DNA of 12,600 nucleotides from the NCBI GenBank assembly GCA_017853285.1, contig JAFMJU010000055.1, positions 1 to 12,600 of the forward strand, in the 5' to 3' direction. The number at the start of each line of letters is the position of its first letter. Within the stretch, counting starts at the first letter, position 1. The notes under the pieces are model-generated. The model was not told where the DNA came from, made no database searches, and was given only the letters and a program-made list of their open reading frames with translations. Both the position numbers and the translations under genes were made by a program. The DNA comes from Gemmataceae bacterium (lineage in GTDB: Bacteria > Planctomycetota > Planctomycetia > Gemmatales > Gemmataceae). Positions 4,754 to 12,421 of the stretch are shown one piece after another.

Positions 4754-7714
4754 ATGGCCAAAAACACGCGGAATTCATCCTCGCCCGCCATTTCCTCCCC
4801 AACGGAAAACGGCACCATCCTTCCCATTTTCGCCGCAACGATCTTCACCTCGGCGACCATCCTGTTTCTTGTCCAGCCCATGGTTGGCAAAATTCTCCTG
4901 CCCTATCTGGGGGGGACGCCAGCGGTCTGGAACACCTGCATGCTTTTTTTCCAGGCACTTCTGTTGGCCGGCTATTCCTATTCCCACTGGTCCACCAGCC
5001 GGCTCTCCCCGCAAATGCAAGTCAAGGTGCATATGGCGGTTCTTGGCCTGGCGCTTTTGGTTCTGCTGCTATTTCGCTTTGACATCGAGCCATTGGCAAA
5101 AGGCATTCTCCCGCCACCCACCGAGCGCAATCCAATCGCCTGGCTTCTGGAGGTATTGCTGATTGCCGCCGGCTTGCCGTTTTTCGCGGTGAGCACCAGC
5201 GCCCCACTAATCCAACGATGGTTTTCCAAAACCCCCCATCCCCAGGCGCAGGACCCTTACTTCCTGTATGCCGCCAGCAACCTCGGGAGCATGCTGGCCC
5301 TTGTCGGGTACCCGTTCGTTGTGGAGCCGAACCTCACCCTGGAAATGCAGCGATGGGTCTGGCTTGCCGGTTTCTCGCTCCTTGCCGTCCTCACCACCAC
5401 CTGCGGATACACCATGCTGCGGTTCGCGGCATCCAACGACGAGTCACCTTCGGTTGAAACCCAAGCCACCCCGGATACGGAAACCCCCGAACTCACCTGG
5501 GGCCAACGCCTGCGTTGGGTGATGCTGGCCGCAGTGCCGAGCAGCCTGATGCTGGGTGCAACCACTTACATGACCACGGACATCGCGGCCATCCCGCTGC
5601 TTTGGATCCCCCCCTTGGCCCTGTATTTGCTTAGCTTCATCCTGGTGTTTTCGAGGATGCCCTCCTTCGTGGTTTCGGCATTCAACATCCTGTTGCCGCT
5701 GACCGCCATGCTCCTGATTTTCATGTTGGTCACGGGAATCAGGCCCCCGAACATCTTGCTGTCGATCGGGGTTCACCTGCTGGTCCTTTTTGTGGCGGCC
5801 ATGGCCTGCCACGGCCTGCTAGCCCGTGAAAGGCCCGCCCCCAAATACCTGACCGAGTTCTACCTCTGGATGTCGGCGGGGGGAGTTTTGGGTGGAATTT
5901 TCAACGGGCTGGTCGCCCCATTGGCCTTCTACGGACTGGCCGAATACCCGATCGCGCTCCTAGCGGCTTGCGCCCTATGCTCCGCGACAGGCACCCAGGT
6001 GGCTGAGACGGCGGGAACCCGGCGGGCCGAATGGGGACTGGTTCTCCTGTCCCTGATAGGTAGCCTGATCCTGTTTTGGCTGCGAAGCCTGGATGTTGAA
6101 ATCCCCAGTTATTCCATCTGGAGCGAGTATTACCTGTTCGGGGCGGTGGTGGCAGGCATCCTGGCGTGGCTTGTTGTCTCACACCTTTCGGGCCAACTGC
6201 AGTTCGCGACCATGATGGACATGATGCTCCCGTTGTGCATCGGGGTTCTGGTGCTGGGACTGCTGACCGGCACCTTTTCCGACATGCTATTCACCAGCCT
6301 GAAAACCAAGATCGCGGACAAATTCGGCCTCTCCTTCAGCCAGGTGCAGTCTATCCTCGCCTTGGGTGTGCCACTGATCATCTGCTTCACCTTCGTGGAC
6401 AGGCCCGTGCGCCTTGCCCTGGGTGCGGGAGCCGTCATCCTCGCCTCCACGCTCTACCACTCGCACGATTCAGGAATGATCACGCAGCGCCGAGGGTTTT
6501 TCGGGGTCCTTCAAGTGGAAAGCCGCATGGAGGACGGGATGGCCGCGCGAAGGCTTGAGCACGGCACCACCCTGCACGGCATGCAATTCATGGAAAGCGG
6601 CTGGATGGATGAGCCGCTGACCTACTACCACCGCTCAGGCCCCATCGGGCAGATCGTGAAGCAATGCTTTGACGGGAGGGTGAAGGATACAGGGGCGGAT
6701 GGCAAGCCAATCGAGCGGTTGCCCCGTCTGGGAGTCATCGGATTGGGCACGGGCAGCATGGCGGCCTATGCCAAACCCGACCAGGAAATGACCTTTTTTG
6801 ACATCGACCCGATGGTGAGGTCCTTCAGTTTCGATGGCGCCAACCTCTACTTCGGGTATGTGGCCAGTGCCAAGAAACGCGGAGCGAAACTGGATATCCG
6901 CATGGGGGATGCCCGCATTCGGATGGCGAACGAACCTGACGGCCATTACGACCTGATCGTAGTGGACGCCTTCAGCTCGGACGCCATCCCGGTGCATCTG
7001 ATCACCCTGGAAGCCTTGCGCATCTACATCAACAAGTTGACCCCTCAAGGGATCGTTGCCTTCCATGTCTCAAATCGATACCTCGATTTGGTGCCGGTGC
7101 TGGCCAACCTTGCAAAGAATGAGAATCTTGAAATCCGCTACAACAGCGACAACCGCGAGAACTGGTCGGGCAAAACCGCCTCAAGCTGGGTGGCCCTTTC
7201 CAAATCCAAGGAGGCCATGGCCCCGCTTGATTCGGAAAAAATGCTCCCGGAAATGGTAAAGAACATCCACTTGGGGCTTTTGGGCCTCCCCTCGTTCGCA
7301 AGCCTGACTCCGGGCACAGGTCGCGGTCTGGCTTATTCCCAGGATGCCCTGCGGAATCAGGCGGGCGGCGAGGAAGAAGTGAAGGCCAAAATTGCGGAGT
7401 TGGGCAAGCCCGAAGTCAAGACGCCCGAATTCAAGGCGAAAGAGAACGCCATATTGGACAAGAGGGTTCAGGAAATTTTGGTGAGCGACAAAAACGATGA
7501 CATTCGCCTGATGGCCATTGTCCAGAGCAGGTTCCTGGAAAATCCGGATGTGATGGCGCAACCGGGAGGAGGTTTTTCCGCCATGGCCCTCATGCTGGCC
7601 GGAGTGACCCAAAAAGCTGGGGCGCCGGCTCCATGGACCACCCCCGAAACCAAACCCTCGGTCGGCCTTTGGACGGACGATTACTCCAACCTGCTGGCCA
7701 CCTGGAACCGCTAA
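4754..7714 (+). CDS. Polytopic membrane protein fused to a spermidine-synthase-like domain (second of tandem pair)
   Basis: 986 residues, paralogous to the gene 7 bases upstream. A polar 24-residue N-terminus precedes the first helix. Shared membrane motifs: MVGKILLPYLGGTPAVW (43-59), DPYFLYAASNLGSML (167-181), TTDIA ending near 278, CHGLLARERP (352-361). The catalytic-type domain has HGTTLHGMQ (603-611), GLGTGSMAAYA (663-673), FFDIDP with Asp683 where the partner has Glu640, GDARIR with Asp719, VDAFSSDAIP with Asp738, and a terminal WTDDYSN (973-979). Two segments are larger than in the partner. About 85 residues more lie between Cys352 and His603, including additional helices. About 117 residues more, mostly charged and helical, lie between SWVAL (811-815) and the terminal WTD motif. 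The Glu-to-Asp change at the SAM-ribose position is conservative. ATG at 4754 with GAG/AAG-rich sequence just upstream; translation is probably coupled to the first gene. The duplication and retained motifs suggest both are functional, with different substrates or as a hetero-complex. Confidence 0.9.
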   Translation: MAKNTRNSSSPAISSPTENGTILPIFAATIFTSATILFLVQPMVGKILLPYLGGTPAVWNTCMLFFQALLLAGYSYSHWSTSRLSPQMQVKVHMAVLGLALLVLLLFRFDIEPLAKGILPPPTERNPIAWLLEVLLIAAGLPFFAVSTSAPLIQRWFSKTPHPQAQDPYFLYAASNLGSMLALVGYPFVVEPNLTLEMQRWVWLAGFSLLAVLTTTCGYTMLRFAASNDESPSVETQATPDTETPELTWGQRLRWVMLAAVPSSLMLGATTYMTTDIAAIPLLWIPPLALYLLSFILVFSRMPSFVVSAFNILLPLTAMLLIFMLVTGIRPPNILLSIGVHLLVLFVAAMACHGLLARERPAPKYLTEFYLWMSAGGVLGGIFNGLVAPLAFYGLAEYPIALLAACALCSATGTQVAETAGTRRAEWGLVLLSLIGSLILFWLRSLDVEIPSYSIWSEYYLFGAVVAGILAWLVVSHLSGQLQFATMMDMMLPLCIGVLVLGLLTGTFSDMLFTSLKTKIADKFGLSFSQVQSILALGVPLIICFTFVDRPVRLALGAGAVILASTLYHSHDSGMITQRRGFFGVLQVESRMEDGMAARRLEHGTTLHGMQFMESGWMDEPLTYYHRSGPIGQIVKQCFDGRVKDTGADGKPIERLPRLGVIGLGTGSMAAYAKPDQEMTFFDIDPMVRSFSFDGANLYFGYVASAKKRGAKLDIRMGDARIRMANEPDGHYDLIVVDAFSSDAIPVHLITLEALRIYINKLTPQGIVAFHVSNRYLDLVPVLANLAKNENLEIRYNSDNRENWSGKTASSWVALSKSKEAMAPLDSEKMLPEMVKNIHLGLLGLPSFASLTPGTGRGLAYSQDALRNQAGGEEEVKAKIAELGKPEVKTPEFKAKENAILDKRVQEILVSDKNDDIRLMAIVQSRFLENPDVMAQPGGGFSAMALMLAGVTQKAGAPAPWTTPETKPSVGLWTDDYSNLLATWNR

Positions 7715-7721
7715 GGATAGT

Positions 7722-8684
7722 TCACCAGGAAACCACCTTGCCCAGGCCCTGATCCCGGGCAAGGTCGTGCACCACCTTGGCGCAGGCGACATCCTGGATT
7801 GCCAGGCCATTCGACTTGAACAAGGTGATTTGGTGCGGGTTTTCCCTTCCGGGATACCGGCCCACCATCAAGGGACCCAAATCCCGAATGGCGGCCCAAT
7901 GGATCAACTTGTCCTCAAGGGGCTTTTCCAAGTCGCCCGATTCCAACTTCGCCTGATCCCGGTGATCGACCACGATCAGGTCGCATCTGCAAACCGCTTT
8001 GGGTTGAAGTTCCGCCCTGCCCAGATAATTGGAACCGATGGCATTGATATGCTGACCAGGTTCCAGCCAATCCGCCTCCACAAACGGATCGGTTGCCGAT
8101 GTGGCGGTGACCAGGATGTCCATCCCCCTCACCGCGTCGAGGGGTTGGGCCTGAACCTCGATCGGCGGGGAAAATCCTTCTTGTTTCAGTTCGGCGGCAA
8201 GGGCGGAGGCGCGATCCATCGACCTGCTCCACAACCTGACCAGCCGAAGTGAGCGAACCAGGGAAATAGCCTGTATTTGGGTTTTGGCCTGCCTGCCAGC
8301 ACCCAACACCCCCAAAGATTCGGCATCGGAACGGGCAAGCAATCGGGTTGCAACGGCGGAGGCGGCCCCTGTCCGGATCCGGCCAAGATGATCCGCCTGC
8401 AGCAGGGCCAGCAAACGGGCATTCTTGCCATCGAACAACGTGACAAAAAATTGTGCCGGGTGTTTGCGACTGGTGGCGTAGATTTTGGCCCCCATCGCCG
8501 AGGCGGTCTTGTGGGAGGCACCCATCAGGTGGATTTGGGCATGGTCAGTGACCGCCCTGGCTCTGGGGATATTGGAGGCCTCCTCCAAACCCAGCTTTTT
8601 GAAGGCCCCCTCCACCGCATTGATGGCACGATCCATGGAAAGGAGGCGGACCACCTCTTCCTCGTTGATGAGCAAGGTTTCCAT
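7722..8684 (-). CDS. Ornithine cyclodeaminase / mu-crystallin family NAD(P)-dependent enzyme
   Basis: 320 residues, the normal length for the family, which includes ornithine cyclodeaminase, archaeal alanine dehydrogenase, ketimine reductases and opine-type enzymes. Visible: GAKIYA with Lys67 (substrate lysine position), IRTGAASAVA with Arg104 (carboxylate-binding position), the Rossmann motif GVLGAGRQA (125-133), NAIGSNYLGRAEL (214-226) and KSNGLAIQDVA (290-300). At the position of the catalytic Asp of Pseudomonas ornithine cyclodeaminase (Asp228, from memory) this protein has Asn219, so true ornithine cyclisation is doubtful. An amino-acid dehydrogenase or imine reductase role fits equally well. 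Start ATG at 8684 with AAAGGG six bases before it. It lies 32 bases downstream of the aminotransferase on the same strand, so the two are probably one operon. It ends 7 bases from the end of the convergent fusion gene, with no terminator seen between. Confidence 0.85.
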   Translation of the reverse strand: METLLINEEEVVRLLSMDRAINAVEGAFKKLGLEEASNIPRARAVTDHAQIHLMGASHKTASAMGAKIYATSRKHPAQFFVTLFDGKNARLLALLQADHLGRIRTGAASAVATRLLARSDAESLGVLGAGRQAKTQIQAISLVRSLRLVRLWSRSMDRASALAAELKQEGFSPPIEVQAQPLDAVRGMDILVTATSATDPFVEADWLEPGQHINAIGSNYLGRAELQPKAVCRCDLIVVDHRDQAKLESGDLEKPLEDKLIHWAAIRDLGPLMVGRYPGRENPHQITLFKSNGLAIQDVACAKVVHDLARDQGLGKVVSW

Positions 8685-8716
8685 GGCGGCCCTTTCAGAA
8701 ATCGATCACGACCAAA

Positions 8717-9904
8717 TCAGGAGCGAAGCCATGCTTCCAGGGCATCCAACCCCAGATCCAACTCCTTCAAACCTGCCGCGAAGCTAAGCCGGGCATGCCC
8801 CGGAGCACCGAAAGCCGATCCGGGCACAAGGCATACATGCCCTTCGTTGAGTGCGCCGTCACAAAAATCCTGGTCAGTCGCGATCTTTCGGCCGGCGATT
8901 TCCCGCCCAAGGGCACCCTGGACATCAAAGAAGGCATAGAAAGCCCCGCCGGGGACGGGGCAACGCAGGCCGGGCATCCGGTTGAGCCGGGCAACCACAT
9001 GGTCGCGACGAGCCTGGAATTCCTTGCGCATCTCCTCGACACAGGTCTGGTCCATCGTGATGGCGGTGACTGCCGCGGCCTGGCTGACACTGGAAGGGCA
9101 ACTGGTTTCCTGGCTTTGGATGTTGCCCATCGCCGCGATGATCGGCTTTGGCCCAACAGCCCAACCAATTCTCCAGCCGGTCATTGAGTAGGTTTTACTC
9201 ACGCCGCTGATCGTGATGGTCCGTTTGGGCAAATCTGGATAGAGCGTGGCAAAGCAAGTGGATTCGCTGCCATCGTAAACCAGCCGCTCGTAGATCTCGT
9301 CGCTGATGACAGATAAATCGTGATCCAGAACCACTTTGGCGATCGATTCCAACTCGGCCCGGCCATACACCGCCCCAGTGGGATTACTGGGAGAATTGAG
9401 CAACACCATGCGTGTCCTGGCTGTGACTGCACTGGCCAGGCGTGCGGCCGGCAGCCGGAACCCCTCGTCCAAAGAGGTTGGCAGCAGAACCGGGACAGCT
9501 CCCGTCATGGAAACCAGATCGGAGTAGCTGACCCAGTAGGGGGTGGGAATCAGAACCTCGTCTCCCGGGTCCAAAGTGGCGGCCATCGCGTTATGCAGGG
9601 AATGCTTGGCCCCGTTGCTGATCAACACCTCATCCGGCGCGACCCCCAAGCCCATGCCCTTGTAAAGATTGGCCACGGCGTTCCTCAGGTCCATGGTGCC
9701 GGAGGCAGGGGTGTACTTGGTTTTCCCACCCTCGATCGCCTTCAGGGCTGATTCACGAATCGGGGTCGGGGTGGGAAAATCAGGTTCGCCCAAGCTGAAA
9801 TCATGTATTTTGATGCCCTGAGCCTGCAGCTGCTTAGCCCGCGCCGCCGCCGCAAGGGTGGCTGAAGGAATCACGGATGATGCGAGACGGGAAACGCGTA
9901 GCAT
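8717..9904 (-). CDS. PLP-dependent class I aminotransferase, aspartate aminotransferase-like
   Basis: 395 residues, full length for the fold-type I, subgroup I-gamma/1b aminotransferases typified by bacterial and Thermus aspartate aminotransferases. Motifs in order: SLGEPDFPTP (37-46), KYTPASGTMDLR (63-74), SNGAKHSL (96-103), TPYWVSY (121-127, aromatic ring stacking on PLP), NSPSNPTGAVY (170-180), SDEIYERLVY (201-210), SGVSKTYSMTGWRIGW (233-248) with Lys237 as the Schiff-base lysine, and HARLSF with Arg372 as the alpha-carboxylate-binding arginine. All key catalytic residues are present, so it should move amino groups between an amino acid and a 2-oxo acid such as 2-oxoglutarate in the cytoplasm. 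Aspartate is the default substrate guess, but some members are prephenate or broad-range transaminases. Start ATG at 9904; the ribosome binding site is weak (AGGCG about 7 bases upstream). It is the first gene of a likely pair with the cyclodeaminase-like gene. Confidence 0.92.
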   Translation of the reverse strand: MLRVSRLASSVIPSATLAAAARAKQLQAQGIKIHDFSLGEPDFPTPTPIRESALKAIEGGKTKYTPASGTMDLRNAVANLYKGMGLGVAPDEVLISNGAKHSLHNAMAATLDPGDEVLIPTPYWVSYSDLVSMTGAVPVLLPTSLDEGFRLPAARLASAVTARTRMVLLNSPSNPTGAVYGRAELESIAKVVLDHDLSVISDEIYERLVYDGSESTCFATLYPDLPKRTITISGVSKTYSMTGWRIGWAVGPKPIIAAMGNIQSQETSCPSSVSQAAAVTAITMDQTCVEEMRKEFQARRDHVVARLNRMPGLRCPVPGGAFYAFFDVQGALGREIAGRKIATDQDFCDGALNEGHVCLVPGSAFGAPGHARLSFAAGLKELDLGLDALEAWLRS

Positions 9905-10020
9905 GGAGATTCGCCTGAAAATGCCTGCAGGAATTGAACGAACGGAATATCAAGCCCTTGGGGCTTCGCCTTTCGTATCCTACGGGCGGGTGGGCAGCAG
10001 GGCGAGGTGAGCCCAACGGC
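9905..10020. promoter_or_regulatory. Divergent intergenic control region
   Basis: 116 bases separate the aminotransferase start (leftward) and the GT4 start (rightward), so promoters for both should lie here. I cannot identify a convincing -35/-10 pair on either strand. A perfect 6-bp inverted repeat, AAGCCC-TTG-GGGCTT at 9952-9966, sits in the middle and is the only visible structure; it could be a small regulator site or chance. Confidence 0.35.
10004..10011 (+). promoter_or_regulatory. Strong ribosome binding site of the GT4 gene
   Basis: GAGGTGAG, nearly a full match to the anti-Shine-Dalgarno complement, ends 9 bases before the GTG at 10021. It favours GTG at 10021 over the ATG three codons later at 10030 and over the in-frame TTG at 9934. 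Confidence 0.6.
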
Positions 10021-11286
10021 GTGGAATCCATGGCCAACCTGATCCATTTCATCCATCGTTTTCCTCCGGCCCCGGGTGGAGCCGAGTTTGTTGCCCAGCA
10101 GGTTTGCGCGCGGATGTTGGAATCGGGCCACCGGGTACGGGTGGAGACCACCAACGCCTTCGCCCCCGGCGCATTTCACCAGTTATTTTCTGAAACCCTC
10201 CAACCCGGCTTCACATGCCTGGACGGAATTTGGGTCAGGCGGCACCGGTGTCACCGCCTCCCTTTCCAAAGGTTTCTGCTGGGCATCACCCAACGATTGG
10301 CCCCCAGCGCCCTGAAACCCTGGCTGAACTGGTACAGTCCCATTTGCCCGGGTCTTGGTTCGGGGCCTTGGACAGGCGATTTCATCCCCGAGACTGTGGT
10401 TGTCTGGGCGCTTCCCCACGGAAGCATTTGGGCAAGTGCCTTTCGGTTTGCCAAAAAGCTCCGCATTCCCCTGGTTGCCGTCCCCCTCCTCCACCCGGGC
10501 AATCCGCGAGATCCAAAATGCCCCATTCGCGCGGCGTTCCGAAAGCCTTGGATCAGGCGGATTCTCAGCCAGGCTGATCGGGTGATTGCCCTGACATTTT
10601 GGGAAAAAAACGAACTCTCAAACCTTGGCGTTTCTCCCCTATCCATCGCTGTCGCCGGATTGGGTTTACCCCCGACCGATGTGACCGGAGGCAACCGTTC
10701 CTTGTTTCGTCAGGGTCTGGGCATTTCATCGGACGCCAAGGTTATCGGCCACATGGCCACACTCAGCAAGGACAAGGGAACATTGGATTTGCTGGAAGCC
10801 CGATGGCGAGTCGGATCATCAGAAGGGCCCACACTGGTATTGGCCGGGGAACGCACTCCGCTTGTGGATAGTCAATTGAAAAAAATGGGAAATGCCCCCT
10901 GGCTGCGAGTGACAAGTCACCTGTCACTGGAACAAAAAAAAGATTTTTACGCGGGGATCGACCTGTTCTGCCTGCCTAGTTTTGTCGATAGCTGGAGCCT
11001 CTGCCTCATGGAGGCCTGGAGCGTGGGCAAAGGGGTCATCGTGTACGACGCGGGAGGCCCGGGCGAACTGATCCGGCACGGTGTGGATGGGTGGAAAGTA
11101 GCCCCTGGTGACATTGGGGAACTGGCATCCGTTCTTAAAAGGGTTCAAAGCGATGCGGACTTCGACCAACAATGGGGTAAGGCCGGAATGACCAGAATTC
11201 CAGCCGAGTTCGATTGGAACCGGGCCATGACCCGGTTAAGCAATGCCATCCTCAATCGGATTCAACCTGGGCAAGCCAGTGATTGA
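10021..11286 (+). CDS. GT4-type (GT-B fold) glycosyltransferase
   Basis: 421 residues from GTG at 10021, or 418 from the ATG at 10030, where the conserved N-terminus NLIHFIHRFPPAPGGAE begins. The GGAE turn and FVAQQVCARMLESGH helix are typical of the acceptor-side Rossmann domain. The donor-side domain runs from about residue 230: VIGHMATLSKDKGT, LVLAGERTP, FYAGIDLFCLPSFVDSW, then LMEAWSVGKGVIVYDAGGP and GELIRHGVDGWKV. The usual E-x7-E donor motif is D-x7-E here (Asp323 and Glu331). It is cytoplasmic or peripheral membrane and would add a sugar to a glycan or lipid acceptor; the substrate is not predictable. The longer frame back to a TTG at 9934 lacks a ribosome binding site and conserved sequence, so I rejected it. 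Its last 35 bases overlap the 3' end of purK on the opposite strand. Confidence 0.88.
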   Translation: MESMANLIHFIHRFPPAPGGAEFVAQQVCARMLESGHRVRVETTNAFAPGAFHQLFSETLQPGFTCLDGIWVRRHRCHRLPFQRFLLGITQRLAPSALKPWLNWYSPICPGLGSGPWTGDFIPETVVVWALPHGSIWASAFRFAKKLRIPLVAVPLLHPGNPRDPKCPIRAAFRKPWIRRILSQADRVIALTFWEKNELSNLGVSPLSIAVAGLGLPPTDVTGGNRSLFRQGLGISSDAKVIGHMATLSKDKGTLDLLEARWRVGSSEGPTLVLAGERTPLVDSQLKKMGNAPWLRVTSHLSLEQKKDFYAGIDLFCLPSFVDSWSLCLMEAWSVGKGVIVYDAGGPGELIRHGVDGWKVAPGDIGELASVLKRVQSDADFDQQWGKAGMTRIPAEFDWNRAMTRLSNAILNRIQPGQASD

Positions 11287-12421
11287 CATCCTCACCCGGC
11301 ACCAGGGCAGCCAGGTTCCGAATCCCTTCCCTGAATTTTTCGGGGCAACGGGTCCTCAAATTGACGTGGCCCAATTTCCTGCCTGTGCGCGGTTCCTTAC
11401 CGTAGAGGTGCAGGTGGGCCCCTTCCACCGCCAAAATGTCAGCGACCGGGGGAACTGATCCGATCAGGTTGACCATGCAAGAAAACCCTAGTGTCCCGGT
11501 GCCCCCCAAAGGCCATCCCAGTACCGCCCGAAGGTGGTTCTCAAACTGACAAGACTCCGCCCCGTTTTGGGTCCAATGCCCGGAATTATGGACCCTGGGT
11601 GCGATTTCGTTAGCGATCAGGCGCCCGGAGTGTTCAAAGAATTCCACAGCCAAAACGCCAACATGATTCAAACGCCCAAGGATCTGGGCGGCAGCTTTTT
11701 GGGCCAATTCAACAAGGCTTGGGGAAGCTGTTGAACCTCCCAGTGGCGCACTGAACCTAAGAATCCCCTCACGGTGCACATTCCGCGTCAGCGGATAGTG
11801 GCGAATCTCACCGCCAAGACCACGCACCGAAACCTGGGAAACCTCGCTGGTGAAAGGAACCAATTCCTCAGCAAGCAGGCCAACTTTGGAGGCAGCATCC
11901 CCCAGCTCCGCCCAAGCCTTCTCAATGCCGTTTTCGGTGCGGACAACAGCCTGCCCCTTGCCGTCGTAGCCAAAACGGCGTGTTTTCAGGACAAAAGGCA
12001 ACCCAATCGTATGCATCGCCCGGGCCAAATCTTCCCGGGAAGAAACGGCCATCCACCGGGTGGTTGGAATCCCCAAACTGCCGAAAAGCTGCTTTTCCAG
12101 CACCCTGTCGCAACTCACACGCAACGACTCAGGCGATGGGCGGACAGGAACCGCCCCCGTTATTGCGTCCAGAGTATCAGCAGGGATGTTTTCAAACTCG
12201 TAGGTGACAACATCCAGGTCCGAGGCCCATTCCATGGCCCTGCGGGCGTCATCAAAAGGTGCTTGCAGACATTTTGCGGCGATGGACGCCGGGGGACAAT
12301 CGGCCGGTTCCAAAGCCCGGCAATTCACACCCAAGGGAGCAGCGGCCAACGCCAGCATCCGGCCTAGTTGGCCCCCTCCCACAATCCCCACCACGCATTC
12401 TTTGGTCAGACCTGAAGTCAT
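11252..12421 (-). CDS. purK: 5-(carboxyamino)imidazole ribonucleotide synthase (PurK)
   Basis: 389 residues, ATP-grasp enzyme of de novo purine synthesis. It uses ATP and bicarbonate to turn AIR into N5-CAIR, which PurE then rearranges to CAIR. Visible: the N-terminal nucleotide-fold GIVGGGQLGRM (12-22), YEFENIP (74-80), the ATP-grasp loop RRFGYDGKGQ (148-157), the metal and product site NEIAPRVHNSGHWTQ (271-285), and the C-terminal YGKEPRTGRKLGHV (340-353). All hallmark motifs are intact. ATG at 12421 overlaps the purE stop in an ATGA arrangement, with GAGG five bases upstream, so purE and purK are translationally coupled. The 3' end overlaps the convergent GT4 gene by 35 bases. Confidence 0.97.
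   Translation of the reverse strand: MTSGLTKECVVGIVGGGQLGRMLALAAAPLGVNCRALEPADCPPASIAAKCLQAPFDDARRAMEWASDLDVVTYEFENIPADTLDAITGAVPVRPSPESLRVSCDRVLEKQLFGSLGIPTTRWMAVSSREDLARAMHTIGLPFVLKTRRFGYDGKGQAVVRTENGIEKAWAELGDAASKVGLLAEELVPFTSEVSQVSVRGLGGEIRHYPLTRNVHREGILRFSAPLGGSTASPSLVELAQKAAAQILGRLNHVGVLAVEFFEHSGRLIANEIAPRVHNSGHWTQNGAESCQFENHLRAVLGWPLGGTGTLGFSCMVNLIGSVPPVADILAVEGAHLHLYGKEPRTGRKLGHVNLRTRCPEKFREGIRNLAALVPGEDVNHWLAQVESD

Noticed and set aside
7715..7721. Bidirectional terminator between the second fusion gene and the cyclodeaminase-like gene
   Set aside because: The gap is only 7 bases and I see no stable stem-loop with a T-tract in or near it.
9934..10020. N-terminal extension of the GT4 gene from a TTG
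   Set aside because: The extra 29 residues look random, have no ribosome binding site, and conserved GT4 sequence begins after the GTG at 10021.
11774..12367. 197-residue plus-strand frame opposite purK
   Set aside because: Antisense to intact purK motifs, with no ribosome binding site and noise-like composition.
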